Source of the DNA: CAJCJE01 sp963818685
GTDB lineage: Bacteria; Actinomycetota; Actinomycetes; Mycobacteriales; Pseudonocardiaceae
NCBI GenBank assembly: GCA_963818685.1
Contig: CAWFTJ010000003.1
Location: forward strand, 744,001 to 808,000
Reading direction: 5' to 3'
Length of the DNA: 64,000 bases
How positions within the stretch are numbered: the stretch's first letter is position 1; each line of letters opens with the position of its first letter. Position numbers and translations under genes: made by a program. Under the pieces are notes generated by a model, which did not search any database, was not told the DNA's origin, and saw only the letters and a list, made by a program, of their open reading frames with translations. This document shows, piece after piece, positions 9,226-17,270 of this stretch.

Positions 9226-10147
9226 GGCCGATCCGGGCCAGTTCGACCGCGACCTCCGCGGCCAGCGCCGTGTTCGACGCGACAAGTTCCTCGTTCGTGG
9301 TCAGGCTGACGCCCTCGCTGTTGGTGTGGAAGTGCTCAAGCAGGACCGGGGTGACGTCCTTGCCGGTCACGTTGCCGCTGGTCAGCAGGTCGAGGCCGGC
9401 TTCGAGGAGTTGGTCGTGCAGGTCGGCCGGCATCTCGAACTCGACGGGCACCGGGTTGGCCAACACCACGCCGGCGCCGCCCGGCGAGGACTGGCGGTGC
9501 GCGGCGAAAACGGCGGCGGCCTGGCCTGCGTCCTCCACCCGCCACGGCACGGGGAAGCCGGATTCGCGCAGGTAGAAGGCGGGGAACTGGTCGGTGCGGT
9601 AGCCGAGGACGGGGATCGAGCGGGTCTCAAGCACCTCAAGGGTCGCGCCGATGTCCAGCACGGACTTCACGCCCGAGCAGACCACCAGGATCGGGGTGTC
9701 GGCGAGCACGCCAAGGTCCGCAGACACGTCCCAGGTCTGGCTGGCGCCCCGGTGCACGCCGCCGAGGCCGCCGGTGGCGAACACGCCGATTCCGGCCGAG
9801 TAGGCGAGGGCGGTGGTGGCCGCGACCGTGGTCGCACCGCTGCGGCCCAGGGCGCGGGCGGGCGCGATGTCCCGGCGGGAGAGCTTCACCAGGCCCGCTG
9901 CCGGATCGCAGACGCGTCGCAGTTCGGCGTCGGACAGGCCGATGGTCGGGCGACCGTCCAGCACGGCGATGGTCGCCGGGACCGCGCCGTGTTCCCGGAC
10001 GATCCGTTCGAGCCGGCGTCCGACCTCCAGGTTGCGGCCGGGCGGCAGGCCGTGCGCGAGCAGGGTGCTCTCCAGGGCGACGACCGCGCCACCTTCCAGC
10101 AGGGCTTCGGCGACCTCGTCTGCGACGTTCGCGATACCGGTATCCAC
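9218..10147 (-). CDS. psuG: pseudouridine-5'-phosphate glycosidase
   Basis: A 309-residue PsuG enzyme, which splits pseudouridine 5'-phosphate into uracil and ribose 5-phosphate. Family motifs: VALESTLLAHGLPPGRNLE near residue 25 (catalytic Glu), GGLGGVHRGASQTWDVSADL near 130-150 (Asp and metal ligands) and VVCSGVKSVLDIGATLEVLE near 160 (catalytic Lys). Length agrees with the family (about 305). It is transcribed before, and probably translationally coupled to, the PfkB kinase, forming a complete pseudouridine salvage and degradation pair. A GTG start begins MDTGIANVADEV. It is divergent from DUF3039 with about 35 bases between starts. Confidence 0.93.
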   Translation of the reverse strand: MDTGIANVADEVAEALLEGGAVVALESTLLAHGLPPGRNLEVGRRLERIVREHGAVPATIAVLDGRPTIGLSDAELRRVCDPAAGLVKLSRRDIAPARALGRSGATTVAATTALAYSAGIGVFATGGLGGVHRGASQTWDVSADLGVLADTPILVVCSGVKSVLDIGATLEVLETRSIPVLGYRTDQFPAFYLRESGFPVPWRVEDAGQAAAVFAAHRQSSPGGAGVVLANPVPVEFEMPADLHDQLLEAGLDLLTSGNVTGKDVTPVLLEHFHTNSEGVSLTTNEELVASNTALAAEVAVELARIGRD

Positions 10148-10182
10148 GACGAGCCATCTTGCCCGGTGGCATCATGAAAGGC

Positions 10183-10425
10183 GTGACGACCCAGACCTTG
10201 CCGGAAACCGATACCCGGCCGGAGACTACGGACGAAACGGGCAACGACGACCCGAAGATGTTCCACTACGTGAAGAAGAACAAGATCGCGGAAAGCGCGG
10301 TCATGGGCACTCACGTGGTGGCGCTGTGCGGTGAGGTGTTCCCGGTGACGCGCTCGCCCAAGCCCGGCTCCCCGGTCTGCCCGGAGTGCAAGCGGATCTA
10401 CGAACTGATGCGACCGGGCGAGTAG
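10183..10425 (+). CDS. DUF3039 family protein
   Basis: An 80-residue conserved actinobacterial protein. The core KMFHYVKKNKIAESAVMGTH leads into VALCGEVFPVTRSPKPGSP and CPECKRIYE. A CxxC pair plus an earlier Cys (ALCGE) and a His suggest a small zinc-binding protein. From memory the M. tuberculosis counterpart is Rv2708c, also in the sigB-sigA interval. Three starts are possible: TTG 10159, ATG 10174 and GTG 10183. I prefer GTG because VTTQTLPETDT looks like family N-termini, but no start has a clear ribosome-binding site. Function is unknown. Confidence 0.82.
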   Translation: MTTQTLPETDTRPETTDETGNDDPKMFHYVKKNKIAESAVMGTHVVALCGEVFPVTRSPKPGSPVCPECKRIYELMRPGE

Positions 10426-10451
10426 CACCCGATCGCGTGGCCGGCTGGCGC

Positions 10452-11471
10452 CTACCCGGCGTCGGCCGGATCGTCTTGTTCGCCGTGCTTGTTCTTCTTG
10501 TCCTGAGCACGCACCAGCTCCAGCCGCCGCCACCTGCGCCGCGCGCGCCGCGTCGGCTTGGCCGGCCACATCTCCTGGATCGCGCTGTTGAAGTAGGCGC
10601 CCATCACGATGGCGAGGCCGATGAAGAAGGTGAGCAGCAGGAACGCGATGGGCGCGGCCAGCGCGCCGTAGGTGTAGCCGGTGCTGCCGATCCACACCAG
10701 GTAGATGCGCAGCCCGATGCTCGCCAGCAGGAACACCACCATGGCAAGCGCCGAGCCGGGCAGGCCGCGGAACCACGGATAGCGCCGTGGCAGCGCCACC
10801 TTGTAGAGGGTGGCCAGCGCGAGTACGAGCAGGATCGCCACCACCGGGTAGTAGAAGGTGTTGCCGAGGCTCGCGACCGTGGGTTGCCAGGCTTGTGGGA
10901 ACACCTTCGGCAGGTAGTTCGGGCCGAGTGCGAGCACCGGCAGGCCGATGACCGCCAGAATCAACCCGATCAGGTACAGCAGCAGCGCGAACAGCCGCTG
11001 CACGACCTCGTTGCGCACCCCGTACTGCTGGTAGGCGACGGTGATCGCGTCCACGAACGAGGACATCGCGGACGAACCGGCCCACAGCGACAGCAGAAAG
11101 CCGAACGACGCGATCTCACTGTGCGATTTGGTGAGGATGTCCGAGACGGTCGGCTCGATGATCGTCTCCACCACGTTCGGGCTGAACACCGTGCGACAGA
11201 ACGCGATGATCTTGCCCTGCACGGCGATCACGATCTGCGGCCCGAACCAGTCGCCGAGGTAGCCGAGGCTGCCGAGCAGGCCGAGCAGCAGTGGCGGGAG
11301 CGAGAGGGTCTGCCAGAACGCGGCCTCGGCCGCCTCGGAGAAGATGTTGCCTTCCCACGCCTTGCCCGCCGTGCGCAGCATCAGCTGCCACGGGCCCTTG
11401 CGCTGCGGAGTGCCCTCGCTCGACCCGGTCGGCTCTGTCGGCTGCTGGTCGTCCATGACTAGGGCAAGCAT
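10452..11471 (-). CDS. YihY/virulence factor BrkB family membrane protein
   Basis: A 339-residue integral membrane protein of the YihY/BrkB (formerly mis-named RNase BN) family. Conserved segments are AAEAAFWQTLSLPPLLLGLL (first helix), FGFLLSLWAGSSAMSSFVDA and WPAKP near the end of the last helix. About six transmembrane segments are visible. The C-terminal tail is strongly basic (RRARRRWRRLELVRAQDKKN). A second Met five codons inside (11456) is an alternative start. Function is not established; family members are proposed transporters. From memory it corresponds to Rv2707 in M. tuberculosis. Confidence 0.85.
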   Translation of the reverse strand: MLALVMDDQQPTEPTGSSEGTPQRKGPWQLMLRTAGKAWEGNIFSEAAEAAFWQTLSLPPLLLGLLGSLGYLGDWFGPQIVIAVQGKIIAFCRTVFSPNVVETIIEPTVSDILTKSHSEIASFGFLLSLWAGSSAMSSFVDAITVAYQQYGVRNEVVQRLFALLLYLIGLILAVIGLPVLALGPNYLPKVFPQAWQPTVASLGNTFYYPVVAILLVLALATLYKVALPRRYPWFRGLPGSALAMVVFLLASIGLRIYLVWIGSTGYTYGALAAPIAFLLLTFFIGLAIVMGAYFNSAIQEMWPAKPTRRARRRWRRLELVRAQDKKNKHGEQDDPADAG

Positions 11472-11671
11472 GCTGCATCACTCCGGGTTCGCGCTGCCGA
11501 CGCCCCGAATCGGTGATCGAGAGAATGGCGGAGATGGCGAGTCGGGATGGCGGGTAAGCTCGGCGCTGCCCTCACCGGGCTCCCGGCGCGCATCGCCCGC
11601 GTGACTCGGGATCACGTGCGTGAGGGCATTGTCGTGTCCGGCGCGGGGAACGGAAAGGAGCGCGAGCCGTC

Positions 11672-13408
11672 TTGGCCCAGTCAGACTCCATGGTCAAGGC
11701 CTATTCGCCGCCCCCGGCCCCGCCGCTGCGCCAGTGGCAGCGCAGGGCGCTGACCCGCTACCTCGCGGCACGGCCGAAGGACTTCCTGGCGGTCGCGACG
11801 CCGGGTGCCGGCAAGACCACGTTCGGGTTGCGGATCGCGGCCGAGCTGCTGTCCGAGCGGACGGTCGAGAAGATCACGATCGTCACGCCGACCGAGCATC
11901 TCAAGCACCAGTGGGCGGCCGCGGCACGCAACGTCGGTATCCAGATCGACTCGGACTTCCGCAACGGCTCCGGCCAGACCTCGTCGGACTATCACGGGGT
12001 CGCGGTCACCTACGCGCAGGTCGCGGCGCATCCGGCGTTGCACAGGGTGCGGACGGAGAACCGCAAGACGCTGGTGATCCTGGACGAGGTGCACCACGGC
12101 GGCGACGCCAAGTCCTGGGGTGACTCGATCCGCGAGGCGTTCACACCCGCCACCCGTCGGCTGGCGCTGACCGGGACGCCGTTCCGCAGCGACGACTCGC
12201 CGATCCCGTTCGTCACCTACGAGCCGGACGGCGCCGGGTTCCAGCGCAGCAAGGCGGACCACTCCTACGGCTACGCGGACGCGCTGCGCGACGGCGTGGT
12301 GCGGCCGGTCATCTTCCTGGCCTACTCGGGTGAGGCGAGCTGGCGGACCAGCGCGGGGGAGGAGTTCACCGCGCGGCTCGGCGAGCCGATGACCACCGAG
12401 CAGACCGCACGGGCCTGGCGGACGGCGCTGGATCCGGCCGGCGAGTGGATCCCGTCGGTGCTTGGCGCGGCGGACACCCGGCTCACCCAGCTGCGCAATT
12501 CCGGGGTAGCGGATGCGGGCGGGCTGGTGATCGCCTCGGACATGGAGACCGCGAAGGCGTACGCGAAGCAGCTCGCGGTGATCACCGGGCAGGAGCCGAC
12601 GGTCGTGCTGTCCGACGACCCGAAGGCGTCCGGGCGGATCGCGGAGTTCGCGGCGTCGCAGGATCGGTGGCTGGTCGCGGTACGGATGGTGTCCGAGGGC
12701 GTTGACGTGCCGAGGCTGGCCGTGGGCGTGTACGCGACGAGCGCGTCGACGCCGTTGTTCTTCGCGCAGGCGATCGGCCGGTTCGTGCGGGCGCGGCGGC
12801 CAGGCGAGACGGCGAGCGTGTTCCTGCCCAGCGTGCCGGTGCTGCTGGAGCTGGCCAGCCAGATGGAGGCGGACCGGGACCACGTGCTCGGCAAGCCGCA
12901 CCGGGAGAAGGACGGCTGGGACGACGAGCTGCTCGCGGACGCCAACCGGACCAAGGACGAGCCCGGCGAGGAGGAGGCGGCCTTCACCTCCCTCGGTGCG
13001 TCCGCCGAACTCGATCAGGTGATTTACGACGGCTCGTCGTTCGGCACGGCAGCGCTCGCCGGTACCGACGAGGAACAGGACTATCTGGGGCTGCCCGGCC
13101 TGCTCGAACCGCACCAGGTGCGGGCGTTGTTGCAGCAGCGGCAGGGGCAGCAGTTGGCCTCGCCGGCCAGGCAGAAGAAGGACGAGGAGCCGCCGGTTCG
13201 GCCTGCCGCGCGGGCGCAGTCCGTGCAGGAGCGGCTCTCGGCGCTGCGCAGGGAGCTGAACACGCTGGTGGCCATGTACCACCACCGCACCACCAAGTCG
13301 CACGGCGCGATCCACGGTGAGCTGCGGCGGGTGTGTGGCGGGCCGCCGACCGCGATGGCAACGGTGGAGCAGCTGGAAGAGCGGATCGCGACGCTGCGCA
13401 GCTGGTGA
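11672..13408 (+). CDS. superfamily 2 DEAD/DEAH-box helicase
   Basis: A 578-residue SF2 helicase or DNA translocase. Q-like motif LRQWQRRAL precedes motif I VATPGAGKTTFG near residue 45. Motif II is LVILDEVHHGG (DEVH) near 133, motif III is LTGTPFRSDD near 165, and the second RecA domain carries WLVAVRMVSEGVDVPRLAVG and motif VI FFAQAIGRFVRARRPGE. The organisation resembles the type III restriction/RadD-like branch. The last ~150 residues hold a charged region and no recognised domain. The start is TTG (11672) with AAAGGAGC upstream, or ATG at 11690. DNA repair or RNA remodelling is plausible; the substrate cannot be read from sequence. Confidence 0.87.
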   Translation: MAQSDSMVKAYSPPPAPPLRQWQRRALTRYLAARPKDFLAVATPGAGKTTFGLRIAAELLSERTVEKITIVTPTEHLKHQWAAAARNVGIQIDSDFRNGSGQTSSDYHGVAVTYAQVAAHPALHRVRTENRKTLVILDEVHHGGDAKSWGDSIREAFTPATRRLALTGTPFRSDDSPIPFVTYEPDGAGFQRSKADHSYGYADALRDGVVRPVIFLAYSGEASWRTSAGEEFTARLGEPMTTEQTARAWRTALDPAGEWIPSVLGAADTRLTQLRNSGVADAGGLVIASDMETAKAYAKQLAVITGQEPTVVLSDDPKASGRIAEFAASQDRWLVAVRMVSEGVDVPRLAVGVYATSASTPLFFAQAIGRFVRARRPGETASVFLPSVPVLLELASQMEADRDHVLGKPHREKDGWDDELLADANRTKDEPGEEEAAFTSLGASAELDQVIYDGSSFGTAALAGTDEEQDYLGLPGLLEPHQVRALLQQRQGQQLASPARQKKDEEPPVRPAARAQSVQERLSALRRELNTLVAMYHHRTTKSHGAIHGELRRVCGGPPTAMATVEQLEERIATLRSW

Positions 13409-13571
13409 CGCGCTGCTGGCGGCCGCCGGCCCGTGCCCTGCGTGACGGGCCTATCGCCGCTGGTAACCGCTTTCTTTCTGGCCGGCGCGGCGACGGCGCG
13501 GGTGACTCGCCGGTGACGTCGCCGTTGCCGGATTGTGTCATCAGGGAGTCACTGAATCGAGTAAGTAACCT

Positions 13572-13600
13572 TTGTGTCATCTGCCGATCTGGCATATGTT
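13572..13600 (+). promoter_or_regulatory. promoter of the sugar ABC operon
   Basis: TTGTGT (13572-13577) and TATGTT (13595-13600) are separated by 17 bases, a reasonable -35/-10 pair. The -10 overlaps the left operator palindrome, so binding there would block RNA polymerase. Confidence 0.5.
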
Positions 13601-13614
13601 GTCGCCCACAACAT
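13596..13614. promoter_or_regulatory. operator 1 of the sugar ABC operon (ATGTTGT-N5-ACAACAT)
   Basis: A perfect 19-base interrupted palindrome over the predicted -10 element, about 73 bases before the start of the binding-protein gene. It is the likely site of the ROK-family regulator encoded at the end of the operon. Confidence 0.7.
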
Positions 13615-13618
13615 AAGA

Positions 13619-13637
13619 ATGTTGTGACCCACAACAT
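13619..13637. promoter_or_regulatory. operator 2 of the sugar ABC operon (ATGTTGT-N5-ACAACAT)
   Basis: A second perfect copy of the same 19-base interrupted palindrome, its centre 23 bases from that of operator 1, or about two helical turns. It would lie just after the transcription start. Confidence 0.7.
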
Positions 13638-13686
13638 TTCCGGTACGGGCTAGTCCCGACCGTAGGCAGTGACGAAGGGGACGCGG

Positions 13687-14814
13687 ATGCGTAGTAAGAC
13701 CCTCGCCCTGCTCGCTGTGAGCACCGGCCTTGCCTTGGCCGTCACGGCGTGCGGAGCCAATAGCTCTGGGGGCTCCGGCGGCAGTAGCAGTTCGACTGCG
13801 GCCTCATCGGGCGGGAGCGGTGCCACGGTGGGGGTCATCCTGCCGGACACCACCACCTCCGCCAGGTACACCGAGTTCGACGCGCCGATGCTGACCAACG
13901 CGCTCAAGGCGGCCGGCCTCAAGCCCATCGTGGACAACGCCCAGGGCGATGACCAGCGCTTCGCGCAGCTCACCGACACCCTGATCAGCCAGGGCGCGAA
14001 GGTCCTGATCATCGACCCGCCGGACCCGAACGCGGGTGTGGCCGCCGAGCAGAAGGCGCAGACCCAGGGCATCCCGGTCATCGACTATGACCGCATCAAC
14101 CTCGGCGGCAGCGCCAAGTACTACGTCAGCTTCGACAACACCAAGGTCGGGCACCTCCAGGCCCAGGCCCTGTCGGATGCGCTGAAGGGCAAGACCGGCG
14201 CCCAGATCATCTCGATCGAGGGCTCGCCGACGGACAACAACGCCACCCAGGTCACCAACGGCCAGAACCAGGTCGCCGATGGTCTGTACTCCTCGGGCGC
14301 GTGGGTGAAGAAGGGCTTCCAGGCGATCAACGGCTGGGACAACCAGCTCGCCGGCACCACCTTCGAGCAGCTGCTGACCGCCAACGGCACGCACGTGGAC
14401 GGTGTGCTGGTGGCCAACGACGGTATGGCCGGCGCGGTCATCACCGTGCTGCAGAAGTACGGCCTCGCCGGCAAGGTGCCGGTGACCGGTCAGGACGCGA
14501 GTGCCGCCGGTCTGCAGGCGATCCTCGCCGGTGACCAGTACTCCACCGTGTTCAAGCCGATCAAGCTGGAGGCCCAGGCTTCCGCGCAGCTGGCCGCCGA
14601 CCTGGCCAAGGGTGACACCGCAAGCGCGGACAAGCTGGCCGCCCAGGTGACCCACGACCCGACGGGCAACCGCGACGTCAAGTCCGTGCTGGAGATCCCG
14701 GTCTCGATCACCAAGGACAACGTCAAGGAGGTCGTCGACCAGGGTTACGTCAAGGCGAGCGACATCTGCACCGGTGCGGCCGCTCCGGTCTGCACGCAGC
14801 TCGGCATCCACTGA
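13687..14814 (+). CDS. xylF: sugar ABC transporter substrate-binding lipoprotein (xylose-type)
   Basis: A 375-residue periplasmic-binding-protein-like domain (type 1, ribose/xylose class) anchored as a lipoprotein. Signal peptide MRSKTLALLAVSTGLALAVT ends in lipobox VTAC, then a Gly/Ser linker. The ligand-binding fold shows GVILPDTTTSARYTEFD, DPPDPNAGVAAEQKA, VPVIDYDRI-like residues (IPVIDYDRINLGG) and VTGQDASAAGLQAILAGDQ, which resemble D-xylose-binding XylF. ATG 13687 is preceded by GAAGGGGA. It is the first gene of an importer operon with ATPase, permease and ROK regulator, controlled by two upstream operators. The sugar is inferred, not proven. Confidence 0.87.
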   Translation: MRSKTLALLAVSTGLALAVTACGANSSGGSGGSSSSTAASSGGSGATVGVILPDTTTSARYTEFDAPMLTNALKAAGLKPIVDNAQGDDQRFAQLTDTLISQGAKVLIIDPPDPNAGVAAEQKAQTQGIPVIDYDRINLGGSAKYYVSFDNTKVGHLQAQALSDALKGKTGAQIISIEGSPTDNNATQVTNGQNQVADGLYSSGAWVKKGFQAINGWDNQLAGTTFEQLLTANGTHVDGVLVANDGMAGAVITVLQKYGLAGKVPVTGQDASAAGLQAILAGDQYSTVFKPIKLEAQASAQLAADLAKGDTASADKLAAQVTHDPTGNRDVKSVLEIPVSITKDNVKEVVDQGYVKASDICTGAAAPVCTQLGIH

Positions 14815-14841
14815 TTCCAGCGGGTTGTCGAGTCACTGACG

Positions 14842-14880
14842 GCCGTGGTGGGGCGTAGCAGAACTGCGCCCCACCACGGC
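14842..14880 (+). terminator. intra-operon hairpin after the binding-protein gene
   Basis: Perfect 14-base arms GCCGTGGTGGGGCG (14842-14855) and CGCCCCACCACGGC (14867-14880) flank an 11-base loop. It lies 28 bases after the binding-protein stop and 75 bases before the ATPase start. It probably attenuates transcription or protects the upstream mRNA so that binding protein is made in excess. Confidence 0.7.
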
Positions 14881-14954
14881 ACCCCGCTGTGTTGACTCCC
14901 TTTCCGCTCTTATCCGGTCCTGGCAGACCCGTTTCCCGCAAGGAGGTACGCCCC

Positions 14955-15728
14955 GTGAACGAGCCGATCCTGGCGCTGCGCGGCGTGAACAAGAGTTTCG
15001 GCCCGGTTCACGTGTTGCACGACGTGGACTTCGTGGTGCGAGCCGGTGAGGTCGCCGCCCTGGTCGGCGACAACGGCGCCGGCAAGTCGACACTGATCAA
15101 GTGCATTGCCGGCATCCACCCGGTGGACAGCGGCGAGATGCTGTTCAACGGCAAACCGGTGTCCATCCACGGTCCGCGTGACGCCGCCGCGCTCGGCATC
15201 GAGGTCGTGTACCAGGACCTCGCCCTTGCCGACAACCTCGACATCGTGCAGAACATGTTCCTGGGCAGGGAACGCGGACCGTCCTGGATGTTGGACGAGG
15301 CCGGCATGGAACTGGCCGCGCGCAAGACCCTCGCGTCGCTGTCGGTGCGCACGGTCAAGTCGGTGCGCACGCCGGTCTCCTCGCTCTCCGGTGGCCAGCG
15401 GCAGACCGTGGCCATCGCCAAGTCGGTGTTGTGGAACAGCAAGGTGGTGCTGCTCGACGAGCCGACCGCCGCCCTCGGCGTCGCCCAGACCCGCCAGGTG
15501 CTCGACCTGGTGCGCAGGCTGGCTGAGCAGGGCCTCGGCGTGGTGCTGATCAGCCACAACATGAACGACGTCTTCGAGGTCGCCGACCGGATCTCCGTGC
15601 TCTACCTCGGTCGGATGGCCGCCGAGGTCAACGCCAAGGACGTCACCAACAGCCAAGTGGTCGAGCTGATCACCGCAGGCCGTTCCGGCGACCTCGGCCT
15701 CGCCCGTCCCGACGCAGCGACCGTGTAG
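14955..15728 (+). CDS. xylG: sugar ABC transporter ATP-binding protein (single nucleotide-binding domain)
   Basis: A 257-residue ABC ATPase that powers sugar import at the inner face of the membrane. Walker A is VGDNGAGKSTLIKC near residue 38, the Q-loop lies near VVYQDLALADNLD, the signature motif is SSLSGGQRQTVAIAKS and Walker B is KVVLLDEPTAALG. It contains one nucleotide-binding domain, unlike E. coli XylG/RbsA (about 500 residues with two), so it should act as a dimer. The GTG at 14955 follows a perfect AAGGAGG. The next gene starts 38 bases after its stop. Confidence 0.9.
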   Translation: MNEPILALRGVNKSFGPVHVLHDVDFVVRAGEVAALVGDNGAGKSTLIKCIAGIHPVDSGEMLFNGKPVSIHGPRDAAALGIEVVYQDLALADNLDIVQNMFLGRERGPSWMLDEAGMELAARKTLASLSVRTVKSVRTPVSSLSGGQRQTVAIAKSVLWNSKVVLLDEPTAALGVAQTRQVLDLVRRLAEQGLGVVLISHNMNDVFEVADRISVLYLGRMAAEVNAKDVTNSQVVELITAGRSGDLGLARPDAATV

Positions 15729-15766
15729 GCGTGCGAAGCCGCGATTGATCTTGTGAGGACCATTCC

Positions 15767-17215
15767 ATGACCGACAACCAAATCCAGTCGCCGGACAAGG
15801 TGTCCGCGGGCAGTGGCAGCGGCGCCAACTCGGCGATCTCCGACTTCGGCATCGACACCACCTCCCGGTCCACCAGGGAAGCCTTCGGCGACTACATCGC
15901 CAAGGTGCGTGGCGGTGAGTTCGGCGCGCTGCCCGCCGTCGCCGGCCTTGTCGTACTGCTGATCGTGTTCAGCAGCCTGTCCGGCTTCTTCCTGACCATC
16001 AACAACCTCGCCAACCTGGTCACCCAGGGTGCCGGCGAGACGATCATCGCCATCGGCATCGTGTTCGTCCTGCTGCTCGGCGAGATCGACCTGTCCGCGG
16101 GTACCGCCTCCGGTGTGTGCGCCGCCGTGCTCGCGTTGCACCTGAACAACAACGGCAACCTGCTCGGCGCGATGGGCGGGACCGTCTACTACGCGTTCAT
16201 CATCGTGCTCGCGGTCGCCGCGGTGATCGCGGCGCTGATGCGTATCTGGATCGGGGCCGCGTTCTCGCTCGTCGCGGTCATCTTGCTGGTGTCGGGCTTC
16301 GGGCCGAACGCCTGGCTGGAGATGCTGCTCGCGGTGTGTGTCGGCGCCGGCATCGGCTGCCTGACCGGCGTGATGGTGTCCAAGGTCCGCATCCCGTCCT
16401 TCGTGGTGACCCTGGCGCTGTTCCTGGCCTGGAACGGTGTGACCATCCAGTTGGTCGGCAAGGCTGGGACCGTGCCGATCCGCAACAGCCCGATCCTGTT
16501 CAACGTGGCCAACGGCAACCTGAGCGTGCTGGCCAGCTGGATCCTGCTGATCGTCGCCGGTGGCGGGTACGCGGCCGTCGTGCTCGGCAGGCACTTCGCC
16601 CGGCTGCGCAAGGGACTCGTGGCCCAGCCGACCACGCTGGTGCTGATCAAGGTCGCCGTGGTGCTGGTGATCGCGGTCGTCGCCACCTGGCTGCTCACCC
16701 TCAACCGCTCGCCCAACCCGACCATCACCAGCATCAGCGGCGTGCCCTACGTGGTGCCGCTGATCCTGCTGCTGATGATCGTCGGCACCTACGTGCTGGA
16801 CCGCACCCGCTACGGGCGGCACATCTACGCGGTCGGCGGCAACCGGGAAGCGGCCCGCCGCGCCGGTGTGAACGTGGACAAGATCCGGATGAGCGTGTTC
16901 GTGATCGGTTCCAGCCTCGCCGCGGTCGGCGCTATCGTCTACAGCTCGAAGATCGGTTCGGTCAGCGGTGCGGCCGGTGCCGGCAACGAGCTGCTGTTCG
17001 CGGTCGGTGCCGCGGTCATCGGTGGTACGTCGCTGTTCGGCGGTCGCGGCCGGGTGCGGGACGCGGTGATCGGTGGTGCGGTGCTCGCCACCGTGAACAA
17101 CGGTCTCGGCCTGCTCGGTTTCGAGGCCGCAACGGTCAACATCGTCACCGGTCTCGTGCTGCTCGTCGCGGCGACCGTGGACGCGTTGTCCCGGCGCAGG
17201 GCATCGGCACGTTAG
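15767..17215 (+). CDS. xylH: sugar ABC transporter permease (xylose-type)
   Basis: A 482-residue permease of the BPD_transp_2 (RbsC/XylH) family. A hydrophilic N-terminus of about 65 residues is followed by roughly ten or more hydrophobic segments. Diagnostic stretches are GIVFVLLLGEIDLSAGTASG, VSKVRIPSFVVTLALFLAWN, RYGRHIYAVGGNREAARRAG (the cytoplasmic coupling loop) and AVIGGTSLFGGRGRVRDAVI. It forms the membrane channel for the binding protein and ATPase encoded upstream. ATG 15767 is preceded by TGTGAGGAC. The length agrees with XylH-type proteins, which are longer than RbsC. Confidence 0.9.
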   Translation: MTDNQIQSPDKVSAGSGSGANSAISDFGIDTTSRSTREAFGDYIAKVRGGEFGALPAVAGLVVLLIVFSSLSGFFLTINNLANLVTQGAGETIIAIGIVFVLLLGEIDLSAGTASGVCAAVLALHLNNNGNLLGAMGGTVYYAFIIVLAVAAVIAALMRIWIGAAFSLVAVILLVSGFGPNAWLEMLLAVCVGAGIGCLTGVMVSKVRIPSFVVTLALFLAWNGVTIQLVGKAGTVPIRNSPILFNVANGNLSVLASWILLIVAGGGYAAVVLGRHFARLRKGLVAQPTTLVLIKVAVVLVIAVVATWLLTLNRSPNPTITSISGVPYVVPLILLLMIVGTYVLDRTRYGRHIYAVGGNREAARRAGVNVDKIRMSVFVIGSSLAAVGAIVYSSKIGSVSGAAGAGNELLFAVGAAVIGGTSLFGGRGRVRDAVIGGAVLATVNNGLGLLGFEAATVNIVTGLVLLVAATVDALSRRRASAR

Positions 17216-17270
17216 GGAAGGGCGCCGAGGCCGGGCGAGCGGGAAGTACTGATCGAGTGGGGGTGCCAGG

